A program made the translations under genes and the position numbers. Under the pieces are notes generated by a model, which made no database searches, was not told the DNA's origin, and saw only the letters and a list, made by a program, of their open reading frames with translations. 5,835 nt of DNA from positions 1 to 5,835 of the forward strand of contig JASHSN010000125.1 of assembly GCA_030038695.1 (NCBI GenBank). The letters are read 5' to 3'. The stretch comes from Nitrososphaeraceae archaeon (GTDB lineage: Archaea > Thermoproteota > Nitrososphaeria > Nitrososphaerales > Nitrososphaeraceae). Below, piece by piece: positions 5,230-5,835 of this stretch; position 1 is the stretch's first letter; every line of letters starts with the position of its first letter.

Positions 5230-5460
5230 ATGGATAAAGGAAGTCCACAAGCTGAACATGCTTCAAAGGAAGTTACTATTGTCATTAGTAGGAAGGTAAA
5301 ACCAGGGTATGAGAAGGAATATGATGAGTGGCTTAGACATTATTTGATACTGGAGAAGAAGGTTACAGGATATGTAGGAGCAACAATAATTACACAAGGA
5401 GGTACCAACTCAGCTATAAGGCATATAATTTACAGATTTACTAATCATAGCTATCTATAA
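5230..5460 (+). CDS. Antibiotic-biosynthesis-monooxygenase (ABM) domain protein, 3'-truncated
   Basis: The 76-residue product has a ferredoxin-like ABM fold beginning at VTIVISRKVKPGYEKEYDEW (15-34). It continues through EKKVTGYVGATII and SAIRHIIYRFTN, the first strand, the first helix and the next two strands. ABM proteins are small dimeric cofactor-free oxygenases or heme-degrading relatives; in soil ammonia-oxidising archaea they often carry a C-terminal membrane region. Here the sequence breaks off after RFTN with HSYL and a TAA at 5458-5460. The last helix, the last strand and any membrane tail are missing, so the fold is incomplete and the gene is probably non-functional. The break is 45 bases before the integrase start, which suggests rearrangement or integration. 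It is divergent from the small membrane-protein gene with only 10 bases between the start codons. Confidence 0.7.
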   Translation: MDKGSPQAEHASKEVTIVISRKVKPGYEKEYDEWLRHYLILEKKVTGYVGATIITQGGTNSAIRHIIYRFTNHSYL

Positions 5461-5470
5461 ATACACAATC

Positions 5471-5480
5471 TATATATTTA
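5471..5480 (+). promoter_or_regulatory. TATA box for the integrase gene
   Basis: TATATATTTA is centred about 31 bases before the integrase ATG at 5506. Transcription would start near 5501 and leave a leader of about five bases. It lies 10 bases beyond the truncated ABM stop. Confidence 0.5.
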
Positions 5481-5505
5481 TCAGTGCATTAAGTAGCATC
5501 TGAAG

Positions 5506-5835
5506 ATGGCAAATTTCTCAAAAAGTATGGAAAATAATTTATCTAATTATTCCTCAGTTGCAAACACGATCACCTCTTACATCAGGAATGTAAGAATAAT
5601 GAATGATTCAACAGCATATCAATACCTTTCAAGGCTGAAGGATTTTCAGGACTTTATAAAAAACAAGTACGGATTCAGTGTAGACGGGCTCGTCCCTAAA
5701 ATAAAAAACGGACAGCCGGATATATACGATATTCTTAATGGTTATGCTGCACGTTTGAAAAGTCGTAATATTTCCACACTTACGTTAAAGCAACGTATTG
5801 TAACAGTAAAGAATTTTTTTGAATACTATGATATT
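5506..5835 (+). CDS. Tyrosine recombinase/integrase, N-terminal part (3' partial)
   Basis: The frame runs from the ATG at 5506 to the window end, 110 codons without a stop. Residues about 15-110 form the all-helical core-binding (SAM-like) domain of XerC/D- or phage-type tyrosine recombinases. ANTITSYIRNVRIMNDSTAY, YLSRLKDFQDFIKNKYGF (40-57), DILNGYAARLKSRNIS (75-90) and LTLKQRIVTVKNFFEYYDI (92-110) show the helix order, in which paired helices clamp the DNA. The catalytic domain with the Arg-His-Arg-Tyr residues lies beyond the window. The roughly 14 N-terminal residues before the domain are polar and probably unstructured. The gene could mobilise an integrated element or act as a chromosomal recombinase. 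The broken ABM gene just upstream fits an element boundary. I recognise the sequence style from soil ammonia-oxidising archaea. Confidence 0.8.
   Translation, partial: MANFSKSMENNLSNYSSVANTITSYIRNVRIMNDSTAYQYLSRLKDFQDFIKNKYGFSVDGLVPKIKNGQPDIYDILNGYAARLKSRNISTLTLKQRIVTVKNFFEYYDI

Noticed and set aside
5220..5285. N-terminal extension of the small membrane protein to an ATG at 5285.
   Set aside because: The extension is antisense to the ABM coding region and adds only the complement of it, so the ATG at 5219 was preferred.
5461..5505. tRNA gene fragment as the integrase target site.
   Set aside because: No tRNA-like stem or T-loop sequence is visible in this AT-rich stretch.

Overview
The window most likely comes from a soil-type ammonia-oxidising archaeon (Nitrososphaerales, resembling Nitrososphaera or Nitrosocosmicus). 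The case rests on AT-rich DNA, archaeal TATA boxes placed for leaderless or short-leader transcripts, no convincing Shine-Dalgarno sites, and several proteins whose style I recognise from that group. These are a phosphosulfolactate-synthase-like protein with a winged-helix tail, small Cys-rich proteins, TPR repeats with an IDEELGN signature, and secreted PlcC-type phosphoesterases. The lineage is inferred, since there is no marker gene.

Layout. (1) Bases 1-122 (+) hold the C-terminal end of an unidentified protein. It converges with a minus-strand pair: a ComA-like/winged-helix fusion (133-1203) lying downstream of a Cys-rich zinc-binding protein (1232-1681). Both of these look intact. (2) Bases 1828-4985 are mostly a gene graveyard: a single-TPR remnant (-), a PlcC-type phosphoesterase with a nonsense codon and a frameshift (+), a second phosphoesterase paralogue with most of its middle deleted (-), a short unidentified tail (-), a ~22-residue N-terminal remnant (+), a secreted Cys-containing protein with two compensating frameshifts (-), a non-coding AT-rich patch with inverted and direct repeats, and an AAA+ ATPase scrap whose Walker A glycine is replaced by valine (-). 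(3) Bases 4992-5460 hold a small two-helix membrane protein (-), divergent from a 3'-truncated antibiotic-biosynthesis-monooxygenase (ABM) domain protein (+). (4) From 5506 to the window end runs the N-terminal half of a tyrosine recombinase/integrase.

Interpretation. I do not see a new multi-gene system. The region reads as an accessory or integration-prone zone next to an integrase, where genes of multicopy families (PlcC phosphoesterases, TPR proteins, AAA ATPases, ABM proteins) have been broken, deleted and juxtaposed. The most functionally interesting intact locus is the Cys-rich protein plus the ComA-like enzyme/winged-helix fusion. No rRNA, tRNA or CRISPR array was seen. The short gaps 1682-1827, 1984-2124 and 2909-3090 contain nothing I can name beyond the TATA candidates listed.
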